A DNA stretch of 42,089 nt from an uncultured Oscillospiraceae bacterium (GCA_947589545.1 CANQBA010000033.1:1-42089); one strand, 5' to 3'. Shown: positions 1-7,702, counted from the first letter of the stretch. The notes: a model not told the origin generated them from the letters alone. Made by a program: numbers and translations.

Positions 1-705
1 CAGGCTGTGCGCTGGATGCCGATGGACAAATGGGACCGCTGCGCTTTCGCCACCTCCGAGGATGATTTGGAGGGGCGTGTCTGCTACGGCGGTCTGGACT
101 TGTCCTCCACCACGGACATCACCGCCTTCGTGCTGGTATTCCCGCCGCAGGACGAGGACGATAAATTCGTGGTGCTGCCGTACTTCTGGATTCCAGAGGA
201 CAACCTCGACTTGCGCGTCCGCCGTGACCACGTCCCCTACGATGTGTGGGAGCGGCAGGGATACCTCCAGACCACAGAGGGCAACGTCGTCCACTACGGC
301 TGCATCGAGCAGTTCATCGAGCGGCTCGGCGAGAAGTTCAACATTCGGGAGATCGCTTTCGACCGCTGGGGCGCTGTGCAGATGGTGCAGAACCTTGAGG
401 GCATGGGCTTCACGGTGGTTCCTTTCGGGCAGGGCTTCAAGGATATGTCCCCGCCCACCAAGGAGCTGATGAAGCTGGTGCTGGAGGAGAAGATTGCCCA
501 CGGTGGAAATCCTGTCCTGCGCTGGATGATGGACAACATCTACATCCGCACCGACCCGGCGGGGAACATCAAGCCGGATAAGGAGAAGTCTACCGAAAAA
601 ATAGACGGCGCCGTCGCCACAGTGATGGCCCTGGACAGAGCTATCCGCTGCGGCAACGACACCAGTGAATCGGTCTACGACAGCCGGGGTATTTTGTTTA
701 TCTGA
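1..705 (+). CDS. terL: Phage terminase large subunit, C-terminal part (5' end outside window)
   Basis: The frame is open from the first base, so the gene begins upstream and only the last ~235 residues are visible. This part is the nuclease domain that cuts concatemeric phage DNA during packaging. The motif GGLDLSSTTDITAF supplies the first RuvC-like acidic residue, AFDRWGA lies on the next core strand, and KIDGAVATVMAL near the end is the usual last acidic motif. The ATPase half is not in the window. A GTG at 7 and ATGs soon after are internal codons. The portal gene follows 16 bases downstream, the usual terminase-portal order. The family is confident; the pac or cos type cannot be told. 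Confidence 0.93.
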   Translation, partial: QAVRWMPMDKWDRCAFATSEDDLEGRVCYGGLDLSSTTDITAFVLVFPPQDEDDKFVVLPYFWIPEDNLDLRVRRDHVPYDVWERQGYLQTTEGNVVHYGCIEQFIERLGEKFNIREIAFDRWGAVQMVQNLEGMGFTVVPFGQGFKDMSPPTKELMKLVLEEKIAHGGNPVLRWMMDNIYIRTDPAGNIKPDKEKSTEKIDGAVATVMALDRAIRCGNDTSESVYDSRGILFI

Positions 706-721
706 AAGGACGGTGTTTAAT

Positions 722-1969
722 ATGGGCATTTTCAGCAGTATCTTCCGTTCGCGGGCTTCTCCCCAGGACCGTACCAGCGGGAGCGCGTACAGCTTTTACT
801 TCGGCAGCACGACCTCCGGCAAAGCCGTGACGGAACGGTCCGCCATGCAGATGACCGCCGTGTATTCCTGCGTCCGCATTCTGGCGGAGGCGGTGGCGGG
901 ACTGCCGCTCCACCTCTATCGCTACAAGGACAGCGGCGGCAAGGAAAAAGCCATCGACCATCCGCTGTATCTGCTGCTCCATGATGAGCCGAACCCGGAG
1001 ATGAGTTCCTTCGTGTTCCGGGAAACGCTCATGACGCACCTTCTGCTGTGGGGCAACGCCTACGCACAGATCATCCGCAACGGCAAGGGTGAGGTCGTGG
1101 CTCTGTATCCGCTCATGCCGAACAAGATGACCGTGGACAGGGACGCAAACGGTCAGCTTTATTACCAGTACACGCGCTCCAACGAGGAAGCGCCGACCAT
1201 GAAAGGCACGACGGTCAACCTCCATCCCTCGGATGTGCTGCACATCCCCGGCCTGGGCTTCGACGGTCTGGTGGGCTACAGTCCCATCGCTATGGCGAAA
1301 AACGCCATCGGCATGGCGATTGCCTGCGAGGAGTACGGCGCTAAGTTCTTCGCCAACGGCGCGGCTCCGGGCGGCGTTCTGGAACACCCCGGCACCATCA
1401 AGGACCCGGAACGTGTGCGGCAAAGCTGGCAGTCCACCTTCGGCGGCAGCGGCAACGCCAACAAGATCGCCGTGCTGGAGGAAGGCATGAAATACACGCC
1501 CATCGGCATCTCGCCGGAGCAGGCCCAGTTCCTCGAAACAAGGAAGTTCCAAATCAATGAGATAGCTCGAATTTTCCGAGTCCCGCCCCACATGGTGGGC
1601 GACCTGGAAAAGTCGAGCTTTTCCAATATTGAGCAGCAGTCGCTGGAGTTTGTGAAATACACGCTGGAGCCCTGGCTCGTCCGCTGGGAGCAGTCCATCC
1701 ATCGGTCGCTGTTCAGTCCCCAGGAAAAACCGCAATACTTCGCTCGGTTCAACGTGGACGGCCTTCTGCGCGGCGACTACGCCAGCCGGATGCAGGGCTA
1801 CGCTGTAGGCATACAAAACGGCTTTATGTCGCCAAACAATGTGCGCGAGCTGGAAGGATTGGAACCCATCCCTGCCGACCAAGGCGGTGACCTGTACTTC
1901 GTAAACGGCAACATGGTGAAGCTCAAAGACATCGGTGCGGCGTATGGCGCGCCTGCGATTGGAGAATAA
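722..1969 (+). CDS. Phage portal protein, HK97 type
   Basis: 415 residues, the usual size for the HK97-type portal family. The portal forms the ring at one capsid vertex through which DNA enters and leaves. Recognisable segments are TERSAMQMTAVYSCVRILAE near the N-terminus, LLLWGNAYAQIIRNGKGEV, and the C-terminal stretch IFRVPPHMVGDLEKSSFSNI followed by EQQSLEFVKYTLEPWLVRWE. The frame stays open upstream to about 665, inside terminase, but ATG 722 follows an AAAGGA ribosome site and starts the conserved MGIFSSIF sequence, so I chose it. It sits between terminase and the prohead protease. Confidence 0.95.
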   Translation: MGIFSSIFRSRASPQDRTSGSAYSFYFGSTTSGKAVTERSAMQMTAVYSCVRILAEAVAGLPLHLYRYKDSGGKEKAIDHPLYLLLHDEPNPEMSSFVFRETLMTHLLLWGNAYAQIIRNGKGEVVALYPLMPNKMTVDRDANGQLYYQYTRSNEEAPTMKGTTVNLHPSDVLHIPGLGFDGLVGYSPIAMAKNAIGMAIACEEYGAKFFANGAAPGGVLEHPGTIKDPERVRQSWQSTFGGSGNANKIAVLEEGMKYTPIGISPEQAQFLETRKFQINEIARIFRVPPHMVGDLEKSSFSNIEQQSLEFVKYTLEPWLVRWEQSIHRSLFSPQEKPQYFARFNVDGLLRGDYASRMQGYAVGIQNGFMSPNNVRELEGLEPIPADQGGDLYFVNGNMVKLKDIGAAYGAPAIGE

Positions 1970-2081
1970 ACACGATGCGTAGAATGCCAATGATTGGTAC
2001 TTCGGAGACTTTGCCTGTCTCAATTTTTTAGGCAATGAATATCAGGCCATTAGCGGCTAACAAGAAAGGAGGAAGAATCCG

Positions 2082-2819
2082 ATGAAGAAGTTTTGGAAGT
2101 GGACGAATCAGGCGGCAACGGAGACGGCCCCGGCGGAACGGACGCTGTTCCTAAACGGCACCATCGCGGAGGAAAGCTGGTTTGACGACGATGTAACGCC
2201 CCAGCTTTTCAAGGAGGAGCTGATGGACGGCAGCGGCCCCATCACGGTCTGGATAAACTCGCCGGGCGGTGACTGTGTGGCGGCGGCGCAAATCTACAAT
2301 ATGCTGATGGACTACCCCCACGATGTGACGGTCAAGATCGACGGCATCGCGGCGTCCGCGGCAAGCGTCATCGCTATGGCCGGCACGAAGGTGCTGGTCA
2401 GTCCCGTGTCCATGATGATGATCCACAACCCCATGACCGTGGCGATGGGCGACACAGCGGAGATGCAGAAAGCCATCGAGATGCTCGGCAGCGTGAAGGA
2501 TTCCATCATCAACGCCTACGAGATCAAGACCGGGCTGTCCCGCGCCAAGCTGTCCCGCCTCATGGACACCGAAACCTGGATGGACGCCAACAAAGCCGTG
2601 GAGCTGGGCTTTGCGGACGGCATCCTGCGCCGGGAGGACGTCCCGGAGGACGTGGAACCGCCCACGGTATCCATGCTGTACTCCAGGGCGGCGGTGGTCA
2701 ATTCCCTCATGGACAAAATTGCCATCCGCTGCAAGACCCATACATCCCCGGCGGAGCCGGAAAAGACAGGCCGCAAGGTAGACGAGCTTTACGAGCGGCT
2801 CAACCTTATGAAACATTAA
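2082..2819 (+). CDS. ClpP-like prohead protease
   Basis: 245-residue serine peptidase of the ClpP/crotonase fold, which in this position cleaves capsid or scaffold protein during head maturation. Visible ClpP motifs are INSPGGD (about residues 59-64), the nucleophile region GIAASAASVIAMAG with Ser92, and MIHNP with His115. The third catalytic residue is probably the Asp of MDTETWMDA. A charged tail follows the protease domain. A strong AAGGAGG site lies just upstream of ATG 2082. The 112-base gap from the portal is the largest in the head module and holds no convincing gene. The capsid gene begins 18 bases after the stop. Confidence 0.93.
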   Translation: MKKFWKWTNQAATETAPAERTLFLNGTIAEESWFDDDVTPQLFKEELMDGSGPITVWINSPGGDCVAAAQIYNMLMDYPHDVTVKIDGIAASAASVIAMAGTKVLVSPVSMMMIHNPMTVAMGDTAEMQKAIEMLGSVKDSIINAYEIKTGLSRAKLSRLMDTETWMDANKAVELGFADGILRREDVPEDVEPPTVSMLYSRAAVVNSLMDKIAIRCKTHTSPAEPEKTGRKVDELYERLNLMKH

Positions 2820-2837
2820 CAAAGGAGGATTTCTATC

Positions 2838-4037
2838 ATGACGATTCTTGAACTGCGCGAGAAACGCGCCAAGGCGTGGGAGGCTGCCAAGGCATTCCTG
2901 GATTCCCACCGCAACGCAAGCGGCGTCCTGTCCGCCGAGGACGATGCCGCCTACACCCGCATGGAGCAGGACATCACCAACCTGGGCCGTGAGATCGCCC
3001 GTCTGGAGCGCCAGGAGGCGCTGGAGGCGGAGCTGAACAAGCCCGTAAACAAGCCTCTGACGGACAAACCCATGAACAGCAAGGGCGAGGCCAAGACAGG
3101 CCGCGCCACCGACGAGTACCGCGCCAACTTCTGGAACATGATGCGTTCCAAGGCGCCCATGCCCCAGGTTGTGAACGCCCTCCAGATCGGCACCGACTCC
3201 GAGGGCGGTTTCCTGGTCCCGGACGAGTATGAGCAGACGCTGGTGGAATCTCTGGAGGAGGAGAACATCTTCCGGCAGCTCGCCAACATCATCCGCACCT
3301 CCAGCGGCGACCGCAAGATCCCCGTGGTCGCCACCAAGGGCACAGCGTCCTGGATCGATGAGGAGGGCGCCTATCCGGAGGGCGACGATTCCTTCGGTCA
3401 GGTGTCCATCGGCGCGTACAAGCTCGGCACGCTTATCAAGGTGTCCGAGGAGCTGCTCAACGACAGCGTTTTCGATTTGGAGAGCTACATCTCCCGCGAG
3501 TTCGCCCGCCGCATCGGTTCCAAGGAGGAGGAAGCCTTCTTCACCGGCAACGGCACCGGCAAGCCCCTTGGCATTCTCGCCGAGACAGGCGGCGCCCAGG
3601 TCGGCGTGACCGCCGCCAAAACGGACGCCATCTCGGTGGACGAGCTTATTGACCTCTTCTACTCTCTCAAGACGCCCTACCGCCGCAACGCCGTGTGGCT
3701 GCTGAACGACGCCACGGTGAAGCTCGTCCGCAAGCTGAAGGACGGGCAGGGCCAGTACCTCTGGCAGCCCTCCCTGGTGTCCGGCACCCCCGACACCCTC
3801 CTGGGCAAGCCCGTGTACACCTCCGCGTATATGCCCACCGCCGCGGCGGAAGCCAAGACCGTGGCATTCGGAGATTTCCGCTACTATTGGGTCGCCGACC
3901 GCCAGGGCCGTTCCTTCAAGCGGCTGAACGAGCTTTACGCCGCCAACGGTCAGGTGGGCTTCCTTGCGTCCCAGCGCGTGGACGGCAAGCTGGTGCTGCC
4001 GGAGGCCGTCAAGGTCCTTCAGCAGACGGCTGCGTAA
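2838..4037 (+). CDS. Major capsid protein, HK97 fold
   Basis: 399 residues. The first ~100 residues are charged and helical with low complexity (ELREKRAKAWEAAKAF onward), like the delta/scaffold domain removed during maturation in this family. The capsid domain then begins around ALQIGTDSEGGFLVPDEYEQ and continues through SWIDEEGAYPEGDDSFGQVS, YKLGTLIKVSEELLNDS and the end KRLNELYAANGQVGFLASQR, all typical of the HK97 capsid family. An AAAGGAGG site precedes ATG 2838. Placement directly after the ClpP-like protease agrees with proteolytic processing; the cleavage site itself was not determined. Confidence 0.96.
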   Translation: MTILELREKRAKAWEAAKAFLDSHRNASGVLSAEDDAAYTRMEQDITNLGREIARLERQEALEAELNKPVNKPLTDKPMNSKGEAKTGRATDEYRANFWNMMRSKAPMPQVVNALQIGTDSEGGFLVPDEYEQTLVESLEEENIFRQLANIIRTSSGDRKIPVVATKGTASWIDEEGAYPEGDDSFGQVSIGAYKLGTLIKVSEELLNDSVFDLESYISREFARRIGSKEEEAFFTGNGTGKPLGILAETGGAQVGVTAAKTDAISVDELIDLFYSLKTPYRRNAVWLLNDATVKLVRKLKDGQGQYLWQPSLVSGTPDTLLGKPVYTSAYMPTAAAEAKTVAFGDFRYYWVADRQGRSFKRLNELYAANGQVGFLASQRVDGKLVLPEAVKVLQQTAA

Positions 4038-4048
4038 GGGAGTAGGCC

Positions 4049-4405
4049 ATGAACTGCAACATAAGGAACTACACCGAGCAGGGCGGCGGCGTCACCCATA
4101 TTGGCGGCAAGCTCATCATTGAGAAGGGCGCCGAGGTCGAGGGGCTGGACGGCGGAGGTGGCTCCTACACGCTTCCCACCGCTTCGGCGGATACCCTCGG
4201 CGGCGTCAAGGCCAAGGCCAAAGACTCCGAAACTGTCGAGGTCGCCGTGGACGGCGAGGGCAGGCTGTATGTCCCCGCCTACCCCGTGGTGCCGCAGATG
4301 GATAAGCAGGATGACAGCACCGCCGAGGATACCGGCGGCATTGTCACGGATTTCAACGCCCTGCTTGCCAAGCTGAAAGCCTCGGGCCTCATGAAATCTG
4401 AGTAA
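4049..4405 (+). CDS. Head fibre-type protein
   Basis: 118 residues beginning MNCNIRNYTEQGGGVTHIGG, a start I recognise from small head-fibre proteins encoded directly after capsid genes in Clostridia prophages. The middle motif YTLPTASADTLGGVKAKAKD followed by TVEVAVDGEGRLYV resembles a repeat-like module that also ends the tail-fibre gene at 13008-14327. The C-terminus is acidic and predicted helical. It lies 11 bases after the capsid stop and 14 before the connector gene. A capsid-decoration role is inferred from family and position; catalytic function is not expected. Confidence 0.72.
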   Translation: MNCNIRNYTEQGGGVTHIGGKLIIEKGAEVEGLDGGGGSYTLPTASADTLGGVKAKAKDSETVEVAVDGEGRLYVPAYPVVPQMDKQDDSTAEDTGGIVTDFNALLAKLKASGLMKSE

Positions 4406-4419
4406 GGGAGGCGGCGGAG

Positions 4420-4737
4420 ATGGACACGCGGGAGCTTCTCTCCAAGGTGAAACAGAACCTTATACTCGAACACGCGGCGGATGATGGATTGCTTCAAAGC
4501 TACATCACCGCCGCTGTTTCCTACGCCGAGAGCTACCAGCACATCCCAGAAGGGACCTACGCGGCAAAGCCGATGCCGCCGACCACGGAGCAGGCGGTCA
4601 TCATGCTCGTGAGCCATTTCTACGAAAGCAGGGACGGCTCCACGGGCGGCTTTTTCGCCGACAACGTGCAGGCCGGGCAGCAGGTTTGGAACACAGTCAA
4701 TCTGCTGCTCCGGCTTGACCGGGACTGGAAGGTGTGA
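4420..4737 (+). CDS. Head-tail connector protein, gp6-like
   Basis: 105 residues, mostly helical, of the HK97 gp6/SPP1 gp15-like adaptor group that forms a ring under the portal. The N-terminus MDTRELLSKVKQNLILEHAA and the following LLQSYITAAVSYAESYQHI match the usual start, and AVIMLVSHFYESRDGS is the other conserved helix. An AGGGAGG site precedes ATG 4420. The stop overlaps the ribosome-site region of the next gene, suggesting coupled translation. The call rests on motif pattern, size and place between capsid and head-closure genes. Confidence 0.82.
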   Translation: MDTRELLSKVKQNLILEHAADDGLLQSYITAAVSYAESYQHIPEGTYAAKPMPPTTEQAVIMLVSHFYESRDGSTGGFFADNVQAGQQVWNTVNLLLRLDRDWKV

Positions 4738-4739
4738 CC

Positions 4740-5075
4740 ATGAGCTTCGGAAAGATGAACGGCTTTGCCGACATCGTAGCGGTCACAAAGGAAAAGGACG
4801 CCGAGGGCTTCGGCACGACTGTCGAGCGTGTCCTCGCGTCTGTCCGTGTGTATCGGGAAGGACGCCACGGGAGTGAGCGGTGGGCAAACCTCGCCGCTTT
4901 CTCCGAGGCGACCGACCTGTTCCGCTTCCGCGTCATCCCAGGGCTGACCGTCACCACGGAACACTTCATCGTGCAGGGTGACGAGCGGTTCGACATCGTT
5001 TCCGTGGAGAATGTCAAAGGACGCGGGATGTATATCGAGGCTCTTGCGAAAAAGACCGTACCCAGCGTCGGATAA
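4740..5075 (+). CDS. Head closure / head-tail adaptor protein, SPP1 gp16-like
   Basis: 111 residues from ATG 4740. A GTG at 4734 is also in frame, but GGAAGGTG is better spaced for the ATG. The family stops the DNA-filled head leaking and links the connector ring to the tail. Typical parts are VERVLASVRVYREGRHGSER, a short beta-barrel with FRFRVIPGLTVTTEHFIVQG, and the end RFDIVSVENVKGRGMYIEAL. It is the last plus-strand gene before the antisense toxin-antitoxin insertion; the tail genes resume at 5737. Confidence 0.82.
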   Translation: MSFGKMNGFADIVAVTKEKDAEGFGTTVERVLASVRVYREGRHGSERWANLAAFSEATDLFRFRVIPGLTVTTEHFIVQGDERFDIVSVENVKGRGMYIEALAKKTVPSVG

Positions 5076-5107
5076 AAAGCGAAGCCGGGAGAACGACCTC
5101 CCGGCTT
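5074..5107 (-). terminator. Rho-independent terminator of the toxin-antitoxin operon
   Basis: A perfect 10-bp stem (AAGCCGGGAG at 5082-5091 with CTCCCGGCTT at 5098-5107) and a 6-base loop lie just beyond the toxin stop. Read on the minus strand the stem is followed after three bases by a run of five T (5078-5074). On the plus strand no T run follows, so the late phage transcript should be able to read through. Confidence 0.75.
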
Positions 5108-5111
5108 GCCC

Positions 5112-5375
5112 TCAATAGCTTTTCAAAATATCGTGATGACCGATGTCCACAAGAGCCACCAGTGAATCGCCCTCATAAAACCAGATAACACGAATGTCCA
5201 TGTTGACGCTGAATTCAAACAGACCGTCCGTTCCCTGGATTCGCTTTACCCGGAGCGACGGATGCATGGGTTCCTCCGCGAAAAGAGTGAGCTTCTTCCT
5301 GAATTGCTTTTTCTCTGCCTCCGTCAGCCCCTTGTAATGCTTTTGGAAACGGTCCGTAAAGGTTATCTTCAGCAT
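5112..5375 (-). CDS. RelE/ParE-superfamily toxin (YafQ-like)
   Basis: 87 residues, the normal size for RelE-fold toxins, which usually cut mRNA on the ribosome. The pattern is typical: ITFTDRFQKHYKGLTEAEKK at the start, a helical hairpin, LRVKRIQGTDGLFEFSV, then the core strands MDIRVIWFYEGDSLVALVDI and a C-terminal IGHHDIL with conserved-looking histidines. It shares the sequence TGATG with the antitoxin stop, so the two are translationally coupled with the antitoxin first. It runs against the late phage genes on both sides. Whether it acts as an RNase or a gyrase inhibitor cannot be told from sequence alone. Confidence 0.88.
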   Translation of the reverse strand: MLKITFTDRFQKHYKGLTEAEKKQFRKKLTLFAEEPMHPSLRVKRIQGTDGLFEFSVNMDIRVIWFYEGDSLVALVDIGHHDILKSY

Positions 5376-5635
5376 CAGTCCTCCTCCAGCTTGTCTATCA
5401 GGGCGTCGATGCTGTCAAAGACGGGCTGCTTTCCCGCCCGAATGTCCTCTTTGAGCTGACTTATCTCATTGTGGAGCGCGTCCACATACCCCTTGGGATA
5501 TACGGCGACCGGCATCATGTAAATGATCCCGTCGCGCTCATACACCTCCAGCTTGTCACCCTCTGAGAGCCCAAGAGCTGCAACGATCTCTCTTGGGAGC
5601 GTGATTTGAGATTTTGCGCGAAGCTCGGCTAACAT
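5375..5635 (-). CDS. AbrB/MazE/SpoVT-type antitoxin
   Basis: 86 residues. The N-terminal swapped-hairpin DNA-binding domain is clear: MLAELRAKSQITLPREIVAA, then LGLSEGDKLEVYERDGIIYM. The C-terminal half (NEISQLKEDIRAGKQPVFDS onward) is acidic and helical and would wrap the toxin. I start at ATG 5635, which is preceded by ACGGAGGTG with good spacing; a GTG at 5644 is less likely. Pairing an AbrB-type antitoxin with a RelE-fold toxin resembles PrlF-YhaV more than MazEF. A strong promoter and a possible operator lie directly upstream, consistent with autoregulation. Confidence 0.87.
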   Translation of the reverse strand: MLAELRAKSQITLPREIVAALGLSEGDKLEVYERDGIIYMMPVAVYPKGYVDALHNEISQLKEDIRAGKQPVFDSIDALIDKLEED

Positions 5636-5680
5636 GGTAAGCACCTCCGTAAGTTGGAAATTCGTATTTTCTCACTAAAT

Positions 5681-5709
5681 ATAATACGCCGGTCCGAGGG
5701 ATTTGTCAA
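5681..5709 (-). promoter_or_regulatory. Sigma-A type promoter of the toxin-antitoxin pair
   Basis: On the minus strand TTGACA (5709-5704) and TATTAT (5686-5681) are separated by exactly 17 bases, close to consensus. An inverted repeat CGTATT (5663-5668) / AATACG (5683-5688) overlaps the -10 box and the likely transcription start and could be the antitoxin operator. This gives the pair its own expression in the lysogen. The -35 box lies only ~28 bases before the start of the next plus-strand tail gene. Confidence 0.8.
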
Positions 5710-5736
5710 CCGGTGAGAGAGGAGAAAAATAACCCA

Positions 5737-6168
5737 ATGGCTAAAGCGGATATAAAGCTGCCCGATGAGCTTCTGGAGCGGCTCTCAAAGCTGGGCAGGG
5801 ACTTCGACCCCGTCGCCGAAAAGGTGCTGGAGGCCGGAGGCGAGGTCGTGCTGGAAAAGGTGCGCGGCGCGCTGGCCTCCGTGGTCGGGAAGGACACGAA
5901 ATATCCGTCCCGTTCCTCCGGCGAGCTGGAGGGAGCGCTTGGCCTGTCTGAGGTGAAGGTGGACCGGAGCGGAAACCACAACATCAAAATCGGCTTTGCC
6001 GAACCGCGCTCCGATGGCGGCAGCAACGCCAAGATCGCCAACATCATCGAATACGGCAAGCACGGACAGCCGGCAAAGCCCTTTCTGAAACCCGCCAAGA
6101 GCGCGTCCAGAGCGGCGGCGGTCGCCGCCATGCAGCAGAAGTTTGAGGAGGAGGTTGGAAAGCTGTGA
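5737..6168 (+). CDS. HK97 gp10-like tail component
   Basis: 143 residues from ATG 5737. The family lies between head-closure and tail-completion genes and takes part in joining head and tail. Visible features are the helical start IKLPDELLERLSKLGRDF, a middle YPSRSSGELEGALGLSEV, and the family's usual end IANIIEYGKHGQPAKPFLKP, with the conserved YG and P-A-x-P-F motif. The upstream GAGAGGAG gives a rather long spacing; in-frame codons back to 5713 are possible but lack a better site. Its stop overlaps the next start (GTGA). Confidence 0.85.
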   Translation: MAKADIKLPDELLERLSKLGRDFDPVAEKVLEAGGEVVLEKVRGALASVVGKDTKYPSRSSGELEGALGLSEVKVDRSGNHNIKIGFAEPRSDGGSNAKIANIIEYGKHGQPAKPFLKPAKSASRAAAVAAMQQKFEEEVGKL

Positions 6169-6506
6169 GTCTGCTGACAGAACTGAAGGAAGCGCTGGAA
6201 CCGCTGGGCATTCCCTTTGAAACGGGCGTGTTCTCCGACGAGGCTCCGGCAAGGTATATCGTAATCGTGCCGCTCTCCGACACCTTTGACCTCCACGCGG
6301 ACAACACGCCGGGCGTCGATGTGCAGGAGGCGCGGCTCTCCCTCTACACACAGGGGAACTATATCGCGGCGAAAAATGCGGTCGTGCTGTCGCTTCTTGC
6401 CGCGGACTTCACCGTTACCGCACGGCAGTACATCGGTTTTGAACCCGAAACGGGCTACCACCACTACAACGTGGATGTGGCCAAATACTACGAAATGGAG
6501 GAATGA
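6165..6506 (+). CDS. Phage tail completion-type protein
   Basis: 113 residues, GTG start overlapping the previous stop. Size, position between gp10-like and major tail genes, and the sequence LTELKEALEPLGIPFETGVF, then the strand YIVIVPLSDTFDLHADNTPG, fit the minor tail proteins that terminate the tail tube at the head end. The C-terminal GYHHYNVDVAKYYEM is a common ending in related prophages. No catalytic motif is seen. Confidence 0.7.
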   Translation: MSLLTELKEALEPLGIPFETGVFSDEAPARYIVIVPLSDTFDLHADNTPGVDVQEARLSLYTQGNYIAAKNAVVLSLLAADFTVTARQYIGFEPETGYHHYNVDVAKYYEMEE

Positions 6507-6509
6507 CCT

Positions 6510-7097
6510 ATGGCTACCATTGGCCTGGATAAACTTTACTACGCTCCCATTACCGAGGACGAGAAGGGTGAGGAGGCCTACGGCACCCCGGCGCAGCTGG
6601 CAAAGGCTATCTCCGCCGACCTCTCGGTGGAGCTGGCGGAGGCGACCCTCTATGCCGACGACGGCGCCTCAGAGATCGTCAAGGAGTTTCAGAGCGGGAC
6701 CCTGTCCCTGGGCGTGGATGACATCGGTGGCGAGGCGGCATCCACGCTGACCGGAGCGGTCATCGACGACAACGGAGTCGTCATATCCGCGGGAGAGGAC
6801 GGCGGCCAGCCCGTGGCCGTGGGCTTCCGGGCAAAGAAATCCAACGGGAAGTACCGTTACTTCTGGCTGTACCGGGTGAAGTTTGGCATCCCCGCCACGA
6901 ACCTCGCCACGAAGGGCGACTCCATCTCCTTCTCCACGCCCACCATTGAGGGGACGGTCCTGTGCCGCAACAAGCCGGACACCAAGGGTCGGCACCCCTG
7001 GAAGGCCGAGGCCACCGAGGGGGACAAAAAGGTCGGCGAGGAAACCATCAAGAACTGGTACGAGTCTGTGTACGAGCCGAACTACGCGGCGGAATAA
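6510..7097 (+). CDS. Major tail tube protein, phi13 type
   Basis: 195 residues that resemble the phi13-family major tail protein: start MATIGLDKLYYAPITEDEKG, then AKAISADLSVELAEATLYAD, then the strand-rich middle GTLSLGVDDIGGEAASTLTG and the region YRYFWLYRVKFGIPATNLAT. The protein polymerises into the tail tube. It has a GGAGG site eight bases before ATG 6510. No C-terminal Ig-like extension is present; it ends soon after WYESVYEPNY. It lies directly before the tail-chaperone pair, as in most siphoviruses. Confidence 0.88.
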   Translation: MATIGLDKLYYAPITEDEKGEEAYGTPAQLAKAISADLSVELAEATLYADDGASEIVKEFQSGTLSLGVDDIGGEAASTLTGAVIDDNGVVISAGEDGGQPVAVGFRAKKSNGKYRYFWLYRVKFGIPATNLATKGDSISFSTPTIEGTVLCRNKPDTKGRHPWKAEATEGDKKVGEETIKNWYESVYEPNYAAE

Positions 7098-7111
7098 CGG
7101 AGGGAGCGGAC

Positions 7112-7498
7112 ATGGAAAACGACAGAAGCACATCCGTCACCATCGGCGGGACGGAATATGAAATGCTCCTCACCACCCGTGCCACCCGCGCCATTGCCGG
7201 AAGGTACGGCGGCCTTGAGGACCTGGGCGAGAAGCTGCTCCACTCGGAGAACATGGAGATGGCCCTGAATGAAATTATATGGATCATCACGCTCCTTGTA
7301 AACCAGCCCATCCTCATCCACAACCTGAAGCATCCGGAGGACAAGCGCCGGGAGCTGACGGAGGAGGAGGTGGAGCTTCTCACTTCTCCTAAAGACCTCG
7401 CCGGCTTCAAGGACGCCATTATGGAGGCTATGCTCCGGGGGACGAAGCGGAACGTGGAGAGCGAGGCAGACGGGGCAAAAAACACACAGGCCGGGTAA
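7112..7498 (+). CDS. Tail assembly chaperone, zero-frame product (gpG-like)
   Basis: 128 residues from ATG 7112, preceded by CGGAGGGA. Phage tail chaperones hold the tape measure protein during tail-tube assembly and are commonly made in two forms by a -1 frameshift. This is the short form. It starts MENDRSTSVTIGGTEYEMLL, has the helical middle RYGGLEDLGEKLLHSENMEM and an acidic end. The last codons contain A AAA AAC at 7477-7483, a classic slippery heptamer, just before the UAA at 7496-7498. The next frame carries the extension. Confidence 0.85.
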   Translation: MENDRSTSVTIGGTEYEMLLTTRATRAIAGRYGGLEDLGEKLLHSENMEMALNEIIWIITLLVNQPILIHNLKHPEDKRRELTEEEVELLTSPKDLAGFKDAIMEAMLRGTKRNVESEADGAKNTQAG

Positions 7499-7522
7499 GC
7501 GACGGGGAGTTGTTTACCCGGC
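7477..7522 (+). promoter_or_regulatory. Programmed -1 ribosomal frameshift signal
   Basis: The slippery heptamer A AAA AAC (7477-7483) is correctly phased with the zero frame. Six bases downstream begins a perfect 9-bp stem, GCCGGGTAA (7490-7498) with TTACCCGGC (7514-7522), around a 15-base loop; one G-T and one A-T pair can extend it outward. The zero-frame stop lies inside the stem. Heptamer, spacer and stem-loop are the three canonical parts of a stimulated -1 frameshift. Confidence 0.87.
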
Positions 7523-7686
7523 TTCTCTATTACGGCATTGCCCACCTGCGGATGGGCCAGGAGGAGGTGTGGCTCACGCCCTTCGGCCTGCTTCTGGACC
7601 TTGTGGAATGCCACAAGCAGTACATGGGCTGGGCAAAGCCGAAACGGGAGCTGTTTATTGACGACGTCATCCCGGAGGGTATCTGA
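7483..7686 (+). CDS. Frameshift extension of the tail assembly chaperone (gpT-like part)
   Basis: Open in the -1 frame relative to the upstream chaperone, with no ribosome site or good start of its own. If ribosomes slip at 7477-7483, reading continues HTGRVSDGELFTRLLYYGIA and ends PKRELFIDDVIPEGI with stop TGA at 7684-7686. The joined product spans 7112-7686 and has 191 residues. The segment EEVWLTPFGLLLDLVECHKQ is typical of the second part of such chaperones. This ORF is short and easily missed by gene callers. The tape measure gene begins 16 bases later. Confidence 0.82.
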   Translation, partial: HTGRVSDGELFTRLLYYGIAHLRMGQEEVWLTPFGLLLDLVECHKQYMGWAKPKRELFIDDVIPEGI

Positions 7687-7702
7687 GAAAGCGGTGATTT
7701 GA

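Noticed and set aside
698-2035. 445-codon open frame antisense to the portal gene
   Set aside because: Shadow of a GC-rich gene with strong family support on the plus strand.
1970-2081. Short open stretches between portal and protease, including an 18-codon ATG frame and a frame ending NDWYFGDFACLNFLGNEYQA
   Set aside because: The first lacks a ribosome site and the second has a stop directly upstream and no start codon; it may be a remnant but cannot be called a gene.
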